This document shows, one piece after another, positions 9,162-16,487 of a DNA stretch of 64,000 bases; positions within the stretch are counted from its first letter, which is position 1, and every line of letters begins with the position of its first letter. This stretch comes from CAZWCE01 sp964632505. Its GTDB lineage: Bacteria; Planctomycetota; Planctomycetia; Pirellulales; Thermoguttaceae. The stretch lies in the NCBI GenBank assembly GCA_964632505.1, contig CAZWCE010000015.1, positions 1 through 64,000 on the forward strand, given 5' to 3'. The notes under the pieces are model-generated. The model was given only the letters and a program-made list of their open reading frames with translations. It searched no databases and was not told where the DNA came from. A program made the position numbers and the translations under genes.

Positions 9162-10457
9162 TCAGATTTCGTCGAGTTCTTCCCAGGGATCTTCCGCGAT
9201 GCCGAAGACACGCCGGAATTCCGAGGGGCTCGATGCCCCGTTTTCCACGGCCTCGATCGCCCGCTTCTTGGCCGGGACCATGCCCCGTTCGATGGCGAGC
9301 TTTTCCAGACGTGCGGTTTCGGCCCGCTCGAGGACCGCCTGGCCGACCGCGGGTCTTTCGAGCGAGATCATCTCGGTAATGACCATCCGTCCCCGATAGC
9401 CGGTTCCCGTACATTTCTCGCATCCGTTGGGCAAGGCGTAATGCTGCACCGGTAGTCCCAATGCTCCGTCGGGATCATCGGCCGTACTGTGACGGTGGGC
9501 ACAATCGCACAGGCGGCGCATCAAACGTTGCGAAAGAATGCCGAGGAGCCCGCTCCGAAGGAGGTAGGGATCGATCCCCAACTCCGCCAAACGCTCGATC
9601 GCCTGCGCGGCACTACCGGCATGGAAAGTACTGAAGACCAGGTGCCCGGTCAGCGACGCCTGCAAGCAAGCTTCGGCCGTGGCTTTGTCTCGGATCTCCC
9701 CCACCATGATCACCTCGGGATCCTGCCGCATCATAAAACGGAGTCCGGTCGCCAAGTCGATTTTCGAGGCGGCGGTGATCTCCGACTGGGCGGTCCCGGG
9801 AATCGCCCGTTCGATCGGATCCTCCAGCGAAACGACACTTCGGCAACTGTCCGAGGTTTCGACGATCTCCCGCATGCATGCGTACGCGGTGGTGGTTTTT
9901 CCCGAACCGGCGGGGCCTGCGAAGATGATACCGCCGTTGGTATGTTCGATCATGTGCCGCAGTCCGGCGTTCACATCTTGAGGAAAGCCGAGATCATCGA
10001 GACGCTCGAACTCCCCCATCTCGGGGAAGAGACGGATCACCGCACGCTCCCCGTGCAGGGTGGGGAAGGTACTCAACCTCATTTCCCAGTCCCGTTCGCG
10101 GGGTTCTTCGTCGTCGTCCATCAATCCAGAGCGAGATTCCGACAATCGCAAACGGCCTTCTTGAGGGATATTGGCCCGATAGGTCACCAGTTTCCCCATC
10201 ACTTTCAGCCGCGTGATCAAGTGATCGGCCAAGGCGGGCGGGATCATGCCGGCCGATTGCAGCACCCCGTCGATCCGGTAGCGGACATCCACGCCGGCTT
10301 CCGCAGGTTGGAGATGGATGTCACTCGCCTCGAGCCGGCACCCCGATTCGAGAATCCGGTCGATCATATTGACCGAGAAGCTCTGTGAATGGACATCAAA
10401 TTCGGAAAGCCAATCGTCTACCAGGTTGCTGATATTCATGAGTGCTTCGTCTTCCAT
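9162..10457 (-). CDS. Solitary GspE/PilB-type secretion ATPase
   Basis: Hexameric ATPase of the type II secretion / type IV pilus family, which powers assembly of a pilus or pseudopilus from the cytoplasmic face. Visible are the Asp/His-box region (EASDIHLQPAEAGVDVRYRIDGVL), Walker A GPAGSGKTTT, the Walker B region EVIMVGEIRD and a C-terminal CxC...CxxC zinc-binding segment (LCDC and CEKCTGTGYRGR) characteristic of GspE/PilB rather than PilT. At about 431 residues it lacks the usual long N1 domain of GspE/PilB. The start is uncertain: ATG codons at 10511, 10457 and 10439 are all possible, and none has a strong ribosome site. No pilin, prepilin peptidase or secretin gene is nearby, as often seen for dispersed planctomycete components. 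It follows the Gfo/Idh gene on the same strand. Confidence 0.87.
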   Translation of the reverse strand: MEDEALMNISNLVDDWLSEFDVHSQSFSVNMIDRILESGCRLEASDIHLQPAEAGVDVRYRIDGVLQSAGMIPPALADHLITRLKVMGKLVTYRANIPQEGRLRLSESRSGLMDDDEEPRERDWEMRLSTFPTLHGERAVIRLFPEMGEFERLDDLGFPQDVNAGLRHMIEHTNGGIIFAGPAGSGKTTTAYACMREIVETSDSCRSVVSLEDPIERAIPGTAQSEITAASKIDLATGLRFMMRQDPEVIMVGEIRDKATAEACLQASLTGHLVFSTFHAGSAAQAIERLAELGIDPYLLRSGLLGILSQRLMRRLCDCAHRHSTADDPDGALGLPVQHYALPNGCEKCTGTGYRGRMVITEMISLERPAVGQAVLERAETARLEKLAIERGMVPAKKRAIEAVENGASSPSEFRRVFGIAEDPWEELDEI

Positions 10458-10613
10458 AGGGTTTCGGCAAGCGATCCGATGAAGCCCCTTTCCAGGGACC
10501 GTTCGCACCATCGTCGTTTTCGCTCACCCTTGGGATTCGATTCGGGCGGAACAAGTCAAACTCAAGTTGGCTGCGACTGCCGCTGGAAATTCCGTCTCCC
10601 AGGGGGCAAACGT

Positions 10614-11903
10614 CTACGCGGACCGATCAATTTTCGTGACTCCGGGGACCGCACAAGGATAAATGCCGTCCGGTCCCGGCTTGGGCCCGGGGTCGGCGTC
10701 CCAGGAAAGATTCTCGGGGAAGAGGTTCTGATCGGAATTCCACGCATCTTCCCAGGTGACGACGTTCCCGGTGTAGGTCGCCATGCGTCCGAGGATGGCG
10801 GTCATCGTGGCCGTGGCGCCGCGCTCCCCTTCGTTGTAGACTCGGCCGTTTTTCAGCGCATCGAACAGCACGTCGTGCTCCACCTGGTGACCGTCGTGAT
10901 CGCGCGTCCACCGTACCGGGTCCTTGCCTTCCACCTCCATCGTTACGGTGCCGTGACCCTGCATGTCGACACGCCCCTTGGCGCCGACGGCATGTTCGCT
11001 GAACGAGTTCCAGCAACCCTTGATGTGCCGACATTGGCTGAAGCCTTTCAGCCCGGAGGGGAAAGTGTATTCCACGAAGTGATGGTCGAAGATTTCACCA
11101 TGATCGGGGCTGATGCGAACCTGACGCCCGCCCATCCCGTTGGCCCGAACGGGGTGTCCCTCGTCGGCGATCCAGTTCATCACGTCGAGGTCGTGGACGT
11201 GCTGCTCGACGATATGGTCACCGCTGAGCCAGGTGAAATAGTACCAATTATTCACTTGGTGCTGCATTTCGGTCTGTTCGGGCTTCCGCGGTCGCGTCCA
11301 CACGCCGGGGGAGTTGAAGAAAACACGGAGATATTGGAGGTCGCCGATGGCGCCGTCGTGGATTTGTGCGATCGATTCGGTATGCTTCGTTTCATGCCGG
11401 AGATGATGCCCCACCGCGACGAGCAGATCCTTCTCTTGCGCCTCTTGGTTCGCCTTGAGAAACCGTTTCACGCCGGCAATGTCGGTCGCCACCGGTTTCT
11501 CGGCGAAGATGTGCTTGTCGGCCTTCACCGCCGCTTCGAACTGCTGGGGACGAAAGCCGGGCGGAGAGCAGAGGAGCACGACGTCGGCATCGGTCTCCAT
11601 CGCCTCCTGAAAGGAATGCAATCCGACGAACCGTCTCTCGGGGGGAACGTCGACTTTTTCCGGAAATCGGGCGGTCAGGGCTTTCAGGCTCAATTCCAAC
11701 GGGTCGGAAAAAGCGTCCGCCAGGGCGACGAGCTTCACGTTGGGACAGGCGGTGTTCGCCAGGGCGTTGGCGGCGGCCCCGCGACCTCTTCCCCCGCATC
11801 CGATCAGGACGATCTTGTAGGTATCGCTTCCTGCGGCATAAGCACTTCGCGATATTCCCAGACCGGTGGCGGCCACGGCGGCATGCTGGATGGGGCGATT
11901 CAT
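10614..11903 (-). CDS. Gfo/Idh/MocA family oxidoreductase, exported
   Basis: NAD(P)-dependent sugar or polyol dehydrogenase-like protein. The dinucleotide-binding motif GCGGRGRG follows an N-terminal export-like segment (residues 1-24, ending SAYAA), and the family EKPVA motif is present with the catalytic lysine. The later HHLRHETKH segment resembles the planctomycete exported subfamily. The start at 11903 is preferred because AAGGAG is six bases upstream; an adjacent ATG at 11906 would be too close. The protein has 429 residues. It is transcribed divergently from the sugar-isomerase-like gene at 12265, a common pairing with Gfo/Idh proteins in planctomycetes. The substrate is unknown; the signal is shorter and less typical (no twin arginine) than in many relatives, so export is likely but not certain. 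Confidence 0.88.
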   Translation of the reverse strand: MNRPIQHAAVAATGLGISRSAYAAGSDTYKIVLIGCGGRGRGAAANALANTACPNVKLVALADAFSDPLELSLKALTARFPEKVDVPPERRFVGLHSFQEAMETDADVVLLCSPPGFRPQQFEAAVKADKHIFAEKPVATDIAGVKRFLKANQEAQEKDLLVAVGHHLRHETKHTESIAQIHDGAIGDLQYLRVFFNSPGVWTRPRKPEQTEMQHQVNNWYYFTWLSGDHIVEQHVHDLDVMNWIADEGHPVRANGMGGRQVRISPDHGEIFDHHFVEYTFPSGLKGFSQCRHIKGCWNSFSEHAVGAKGRVDMQGHGTVTMEVEGKDPVRWTRDHDGHQVEHDVLFDALKNGRVYNEGERGATATMTAILGRMATYTGNVVTWEDAWNSDQNLFPENLSWDADPGPKPGPDGIYPCAVPGVTKIDRSA

Positions 11904-12264
11904 CATCGGCTCCTTGCGCTGGCGGGGAAAGGTCGCGCGAATCATCGGGAAAATCAGGAAAACCATACAAAAAATGGACGGAGCAGATGCGCCGCTTTCC
12001 TGTCGATCTTGGCAAAATCGGGAAAAGGCCCCGAATTTCCCAATCCCGATGGCCGACCGGGTCCCCAGTGGGAAAGTGGTGGTAATTTTGCAACGCCGTC
12101 ATTATAATATAATCAAAATTGGATTGCAATTCTGTGAAAGGCTCTCTAAAAATAGGTTTTCAAGATCCTTTATCCTTTTTCAGATCATTCCCGGGGATTT
12201 CCCCCCTGGAATCGCTGAGCCTTTTTCCGCAGGATCGGAACGCGAAAATAAGGAGAAACGAATC
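11904..12264. other. Divergent intergenic region between Gfo/Idh and TIM-barrel genes
   Basis: No gene is supported. An AT-rich tract at 12101-12121 holds two overlapping TATAAT boxes (12103-12108 and 12108-12113) but no well-placed -35 box on either strand. A strong AGGAG ribosome site at 12251-12255 precedes the gene at 12265. Confidence 0.5.
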
Positions 12265-13146
12265 ATGAAGGATGCCCTTCCCCGGCGACATTTTTTGAAA
12301 GCGGCGGCCGGCATCGCCATCCTGCCCTGGGGAGAACGACCACTCCATCACGCCCGAGGCGACACCTCCAAGCAGGAGTCGCCCTGGCAAATCGGCATCT
12401 GCGACTGGAATCTCAAGGCGAAGGGAGATCCCAAAGCGTTTGAAATCGCCGAAGAACTGGGATTTCAAGGGGTCCAGGTTTCCTATGCTCCTTTGAATGA
12501 ACGGAATCTTTCCCAGCCGGCAACCCGCAAGGCGTTCCTGGAAGCAGCTCAAAAACAAAAACAAGGAATCGCCTCGCTCGCGATGGGGATTCTCAATCAA
12601 CGCCCCCTGGCGACCGACCCCGAGGCCGTCGGATGGGTTTCCGACTGCCTCGACGCCATGAAAGCGATGGACCAGAAGATCGTCCTTCTGGCATTCTTCG
12701 GCAAAGGCGACCTGAAAGGGAAGCCCGGCATGCAGGAGGCCGCCGTCCGGGGTCTCAAGCAACTCGCCCCCAAAGCGGAAAAGCTGGGAAAGATTCTCGG
12801 GCTGGAATCCTACCTGAGCATGCAGGAACATCTGAAAATCATTGAGGCCGTTGGCTCGGATGCCTTGAAGGTCTATTACGATGTAGCCAACATGGCGAAG
12901 ATGGGCTACGACATCTATCAGGAGATGGAACAGTTGGGCAATCAAAAGTTGATCTGCCAAGTCCATTTGAAGGAGAACGGCGTACGACTGGGAAGCGGTG
13001 TGGTCGATTTCAACCGGGTCCGCCGGACACTTGAAAAGATCGATTACCGAGGCTGGCTCGTCGCCGAGGGCGGGGTCGAGGGAGACTGGAAGGAAAGCCA
13101 ACGGGCAAACGCCGCTTTCCTCAAAAAGACGTTCGGCATCGCTTGA
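12265..13146 (+). CDS. Tat-exported sugar phosphate isomerase/epimerase-like TIM barrel
   Basis: Xylose isomerase-like (AP endonuclease 2 superfamily) TIM barrel of 293 residues. The N-terminus is a twin-arginine signal (PRRHFLKAAAGIAIL), so the protein is predicted to fold in the cytoplasm and be exported. Barrel-family features include EIAEELGFQGVQVSY, LESYLSMQEH, KVYYDVANM and QVHLKENG, the last supplying likely metal ligands. ATG at 12265 has AGGAGAAACGAATC upstream. Relatives convert ketosugars or act on inositol and keto-glycosides. The divergent Gfo/Idh gene and the downstream phosphatase/kinase genes suggest sugar catabolism or modification. The exact reaction is not predictable. Confidence 0.87.
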   Translation: MKDALPRRHFLKAAAGIAILPWGERPLHHARGDTSKQESPWQIGICDWNLKAKGDPKAFEIAEELGFQGVQVSYAPLNERNLSQPATRKAFLEAAQKQKQGIASLAMGILNQRPLATDPEAVGWVSDCLDAMKAMDQKIVLLAFFGKGDLKGKPGMQEAAVRGLKQLAPKAEKLGKILGLESYLSMQEHLKIIEAVGSDALKVYYDVANMAKMGYDIYQEMEQLGNQKLICQVHLKENGVRLGSGVVDFNRVRRTLEKIDYRGWLVAEGGVEGDWKESQRANAAFLKKTFGIA

Positions 13147-13216
13147 CCGAAATCCCTTATTCGCGCCATCCCTCTTTCCTCTTTTCCTGATCGTGCCTTT
13201 CGTGAAAGTCGCTCCC

Positions 13217-14077
13217 ATGAAGCCTCTGCCGGAATCCCCCGCTTTTCTCCCGGGAACCTCGATCGAAATCGTCCGTCCCGCGGCCGATCGTTCCGTCCCC
13301 CGACACGTATTGTTCGATTTCGACGGCACGTTGAGTCTTATCCGCGAAGGCTGGCCGGAGGTGATGATCCCGATGATGGTCGAGCACCTGGCGGACGTTG
13401 CGCAGGAAGAATCGCCCGAGGAACTGACGGAGCTGGTCGAGGGGTTCGTCATGGAACTGACCGGCAAGCAGACGATCTACCAGATGATCCGACTGAGCGA
13501 GGAGATCCGCCGGCGCGGCGGCACCCCGGAAGACCCGCTCGTGTACAAACAGCAATACCACGAACGACTGATGCAGCGAATCGACCGTCGTCGAGAAGCG
13601 CTCGCCGGAGGAGAGGTCCTCCCCGAAGCGATGATGGTTCCCGGGACCCTCGATTTACTCCAACGACTGCAAGCCCGGGGGGCTTCACTCTACTTGGCCA
13701 GCGGCACCGATGAAAACTACGTGCGCGAGGAGGTCGAGTTGCTGGGGCTGACCGAGTATTTCGCCCCGCACATCCACGGGGCCCGAGACGATTATCGACG
13801 CTTTTCCAAGGCGATGGTCATCGAACGGATTCTCGAAGAGAACCGACTGGCCGGGGAAGAGCTTCTGGGATTCGGCGACGGCTACGTGGAGATCGAGAAC
13901 GTCAAGAGCGTCGGGGGAACGACGGTCGCGGTGGCCAGTGTGGAAAAGGATCCTCAGGGCGAGCCCGATCCCTGGAAACGCGAACGCCTGATCGGAGTCG
14001 GCGCCGATCTGGTCGTTGCCGATTATCGAGAAGCCGACGCGCTGCTGGCCTATCTCTGGAAGGAAAGCGAGAGCTGA
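13217..14077 (+). CDS. HAD-superfamily phosphatase
   Basis: Cytoplasmic HAD hydrolase of 286 residues. Motif I is LFDFDGTLS with the nucleophile and acid/base aspartates. An insert of more than 100 residues after motif I indicates a helical C1 cap as in phosphoglycolate phosphatase or beta-phosphoglucomutase. Motif II is LASGTD, motif III contains the SK pair of RRFSKAMV, and motif IV is GFGDGYVEIENVKSVGG. The cap argues against GmhB, which lacks one. The start is the ATG of MKPLPES; longer in-frame extensions read into the end of the previous gene. It lies 70 bp after the TIM-barrel gene and 2 bp before the next gene, so it is part of one operon. Substrate is probably a sugar phosphate made or used by the neighbouring PfkB kinase. 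Confidence 0.85.
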   Translation: MKPLPESPAFLPGTSIEIVRPAADRSVPRHVLFDFDGTLSLIREGWPEVMIPMMVEHLADVAQEESPEELTELVEGFVMELTGKQTIYQMIRLSEEIRRRGGTPEDPLVYKQQYHERLMQRIDRRREALAGGEVLPEAMMVPGTLDLLQRLQARGASLYLASGTDENYVREEVELLGLTEYFAPHIHGARDDYRRFSKAMVIERILEENRLAGEELLGFGDGYVEIENVKSVGGTTVAVASVEKDPQGEPDPWKRERLIGVGADLVVADYREADALLAYLWKESES

Positions 14078-14079
14078 TC

Positions 14080-15066
14080 ATGCCTTTTCCGATGTTCGAT
14101 CGCCGGCGACTGCGTCTGCTCCCACTCCGGGAGCGGGAACACGACCTCGACCGCGGCGTGCTCCAATTCCCCGAGAGCGAGCGAGCACCGTTCTCGCATC
14201 CCGCGCTGGCGCCCCTCGGAGAACGGATTCGCCGAAGCCGTCGGCACGATCGGGCGGTCATCTTCGCCTGCGGGGCGCATGTCCTTCGAACCGGGAACGG
14301 CCCCCTGTTGATCGACCTGATGCGGCGGGGGCTGATCACCCAACTGGCCTTGAACGGAGCGGGAGCGATCCACGATTTCGAACTGGCGATGATCGGCGCG
14401 ACCTGCGAGAGCGTCGCAAAGTATGTCCACCGCGGGCAGTTCGGGCTCTGGCACGAAACGGGCCTTCTGAACGAGGCTTCCGGGCTGGCAGCCGACGAGG
14501 AAATCGGCTTGGGCGAGGCGATCGGCAGACAGATCGAGGAAAAGGAGTTTCCATACCGGGAAACGAGCGTCCTGGCGGCCGGCGTGCGATACCACGTGCC
14601 GGTGACGGTGCACGTCGCTTTCGGACAAGACATCGTCCACGAACATCCCGACTTCGATCCCGCCGCGACCGGCGCGGCCACTTACCGCGACTTTCTCATC
14701 TTCACCGAGAGCGTCACGAGGCTCGAAGGGGGCGTCTTTTTGAACCTCGGCACCGCCGTCATGGGGCCGGAAGTTTTCCTCAAAGCGATCGCCATGGCAC
14801 GCAATGTCGCCCATCAAGAGGGAAAAACGATCACCGATCTGACCACCGCCGTGTTCGATCTGTTGCCGCTGGACGACACCTTTTCCGAACCGGGGCGCGC
14901 GACCGAGGTGCCGGAGAAAAGCGATCCTCGCTACTACTTCCGCCCCTATAAAACGGTCCTGGTCCGCACCGTGGCCGACGGCGGCAGCAGCTACTACGTG
15001 CAGGGAAATCATCGCCGGACGATTCCCGCCCTCTACGACTGCATCGTATCTCAGGAGACCGCATGA
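14080..15066 (+). CDS. Conserved protein of unknown function in a sugar-kinase operon
   Basis: I do not firmly recognise this 328-residue soluble protein. It has an alternating hydrophobic strand/glycine pattern typical of a Rossmann-like fold: AVIFACGAHVLRTGNGP, then LITQLALNGAGAIHDFE, and later FLNLGTAVMGPEVFLKA and FRPYKTVLVRT. The NGAGAIHDFE stretch is faintly reminiscent of the deoxyhypusine synthase-like fold, but this is only a guess. No signal peptide or membrane helix is visible. The start is 2 bp after the HAD gene, and its stop overlaps the PfkB kinase start by 4 bp (ATGA), so translation of all three is coupled. Its role is probably on the same substrate as its phosphatase and kinase neighbours. 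Confidence 0.75.
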   Translation: MPFPMFDRRRLRLLPLREREHDLDRGVLQFPESERAPFSHPALAPLGERIRRSRRHDRAVIFACGAHVLRTGNGPLLIDLMRRGLITQLALNGAGAIHDFELAMIGATCESVAKYVHRGQFGLWHETGLLNEASGLAADEEIGLGEAIGRQIEEKEFPYRETSVLAAGVRYHVPVTVHVAFGQDIVHEHPDFDPAATGAATYRDFLIFTESVTRLEGGVFLNLGTAVMGPEVFLKAIAMARNVAHQEGKTITDLTTAVFDLLPLDDTFSEPGRATEVPEKSDPRYYFRPYKTVLVRTVADGGSSYYVQGNHRRTIPALYDCIVSQETA

Positions 15067-16157
15067 ACGCCTTTTCCACTCCCAGCGAAGCGAGACTCGA
15101 GGAAATCTTCTCCCGGTTCGCCTCCCGGCGGATCGGCGTCTTCGGCGACTTCTTCCTCGACAAATACCTGCTGGTCGATCCCGAGGTGGCGGAAATGAGC
15201 GTGGAGACGGGAAAAATCGCCCATCAGGTCACCTCCGTGAGGCACCAACCGGGCGTGGGGGGAACGCTGATCGGCAACCTGGTCGCCCTGGGCTGTCGGG
15301 AGGTTCACGCCATCGGGTTCCGTGGCGACGACGGAGAGGGATACGAGATGGAACGCGATCTGAACCGACTCGGTTGCCATCTCGAACATTTGTATGTCGA
15401 TCCCCACCGACAAACCCCCACCTATCTGAAGCCCCGCAACGCCCACACTTCCGGATTGGAAGGAGAACACAACCGGTACGATTTCAAGAACCGCGCCGCC
15501 ACCTCCGAGGCGATGCAGCAACGACTGATCGGCGCGGTCGACCAACTCCTGGAGCAGAAAAGAATCGATGGGCTCCTGATCATCGACCAACTCGAAGAGG
15601 AGAATTGCGGGGTGGTGACCGCCACGATCCGCGAGAAGCTGGCCGATCGGGCGGAGCGGCATCCGGAGGTGATCTTCTGGGCCGACAGCCGTTTCTACAT
15701 CGACCGATTCCGGAACGTCCGGATCAAAGCGAACCAGTTCGAGGCCCTCGGTCGTACGCCCACCCGGGCCGATGAGCAACTGGATGGGCGTCTCCTCGCC
15801 GAAAACGACTCCAGGGGAAGCTCTCCGGCCCAGCGGTTGCACCGTCGGGCGAACGCTCCGGTGGTGATCACCTGCGGTTCCCAGGGGATGCTCGTGGTCG
15901 AGGATCGGCGAATCACGCCAGTCCCCGCCGTGGAGATCGAGGGACCGACCGACCCGACCGGTGCCGGCGACAGCGCGAGTGTCGGCACCGTCCTCGCCCT
16001 CACTTCCGGAGCCACCTTGCCGGAAGGGGCACTGGTGGGCAACTTGGTCGCGTCGATCACCATCGAGCAACTGGATACCACCGGAACCGCCTCGCTCGAA
16101 GAATTGATGCCCCGATTCCGACTCTGGAAAAAACAACAGGCGAAGGGGAGCGATTGA
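15063..16157 (+). CDS. PfkB-family sugar kinase, HldE/RfaE N-domain-like
   Basis: Ribokinase-superfamily kinase of 364 residues. The N-terminal GVFGDFFLDKYLLVD and GVGGTLIGNLVALG match the start of the heptose-7-phosphate kinase (HldE domain 1) subgroup. The C-terminal signature DPTGAGDS contains the catalytic aspartate and anion hole, followed by ASVGTVLALTSGA. No nucleotidyltransferase domain is fused, unlike bifunctional HldE. The start overlaps the upstream stop by 4 bp and has AGGAG in front. The heptose-kinase resemblance suggests a nucleotide-sugar or lipopolysaccharide precursor role, but the cluster has no GmhA, GmhB or adenylyltransferase, so another sugar phosphate is equally possible. 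Confidence 0.86.
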   Translation: MNAFSTPSEARLEEIFSRFASRRIGVFGDFFLDKYLLVDPEVAEMSVETGKIAHQVTSVRHQPGVGGTLIGNLVALGCREVHAIGFRGDDGEGYEMERDLNRLGCHLEHLYVDPHRQTPTYLKPRNAHTSGLEGEHNRYDFKNRAATSEAMQQRLIGAVDQLLEQKRIDGLLIIDQLEEENCGVVTATIREKLADRAERHPEVIFWADSRFYIDRFRNVRIKANQFEALGRTPTRADEQLDGRLLAENDSRGSSPAQRLHRRANAPVVITCGSQGMLVVEDRRITPVPAVEIEGPTDPTGAGDSASVGTVLALTSGATLPEGALVGNLVASITIEQLDTTGTASLEELMPRFRLWKKQQAKGSD

Positions 16158-16186
16158 TCGCCGGTTGCCGATCGCCCCCCTCCCGT

Positions 16187-16420
16187 TCAGTAATGCGGGG
16201 GCTTCTCGTCGGCGGGCATCTCTCCCTCCTCCAGCCGGGCCTGCAAGCGGTGCATCAAAAGCGAGAGTTGTTCATTCTTTCGCCGCTGTGCCTCCAGCTC
16301 CCGGTGCGCTTCGCAGAGCGATTCGTGCAAGGTCTCCAGCATCTTTTCGCTGTGCATTGCCCACTCTTCCATCCGGGTCAAACGCCGCCGGAGCTGTTCC
16401 ATTTCGCGCGATTCGGACAT
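16187..16420 (-). CDS. slyX: SlyX family protein
   Basis: A 77-residue coiled-coil protein. It has heptad-like spacing through EMEQLRRRLTRMEEW to LMHRLQARLEE and the diagnostic C-terminal PPHY of SlyX proteins. Function in the family is unknown. The start at 16420 has GGGAGGA a few bases upstream; a longer in-frame reading from 16480 lacks such a site. It follows ovoA by 67 bp on the same strand and is probably co-transcribed. Confidence 0.82.
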   Translation of the reverse strand: MSESREMEQLRRRLTRMEEWAMHSEKMLETLHESLCEAHRELEAQRRKNEQLSLLMHRLQARLEEGEMPADEKPPHY

Positions 16421-16487
16421 CCGTCCTCCCGACTCGAAAAAAATCGTCGTACCGGTTCTTACCTGAAAACCCGATTCCATAGGACCG

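Noticed and set aside
8278..9423. Minus-strand open frame over ligA
   Set aside because: Antisense to the zinc finger, HhH and BRCT parts of LigA; composition is that of a shadow frame.
13217..16157. Calling the HAD/PfkB cluster an ADP-heptose pathway
   Set aside because: The HAD protein has a large cap unlike GmhB, the kinase lacks the nucleotidyltransferase half, and no GmhA is present.
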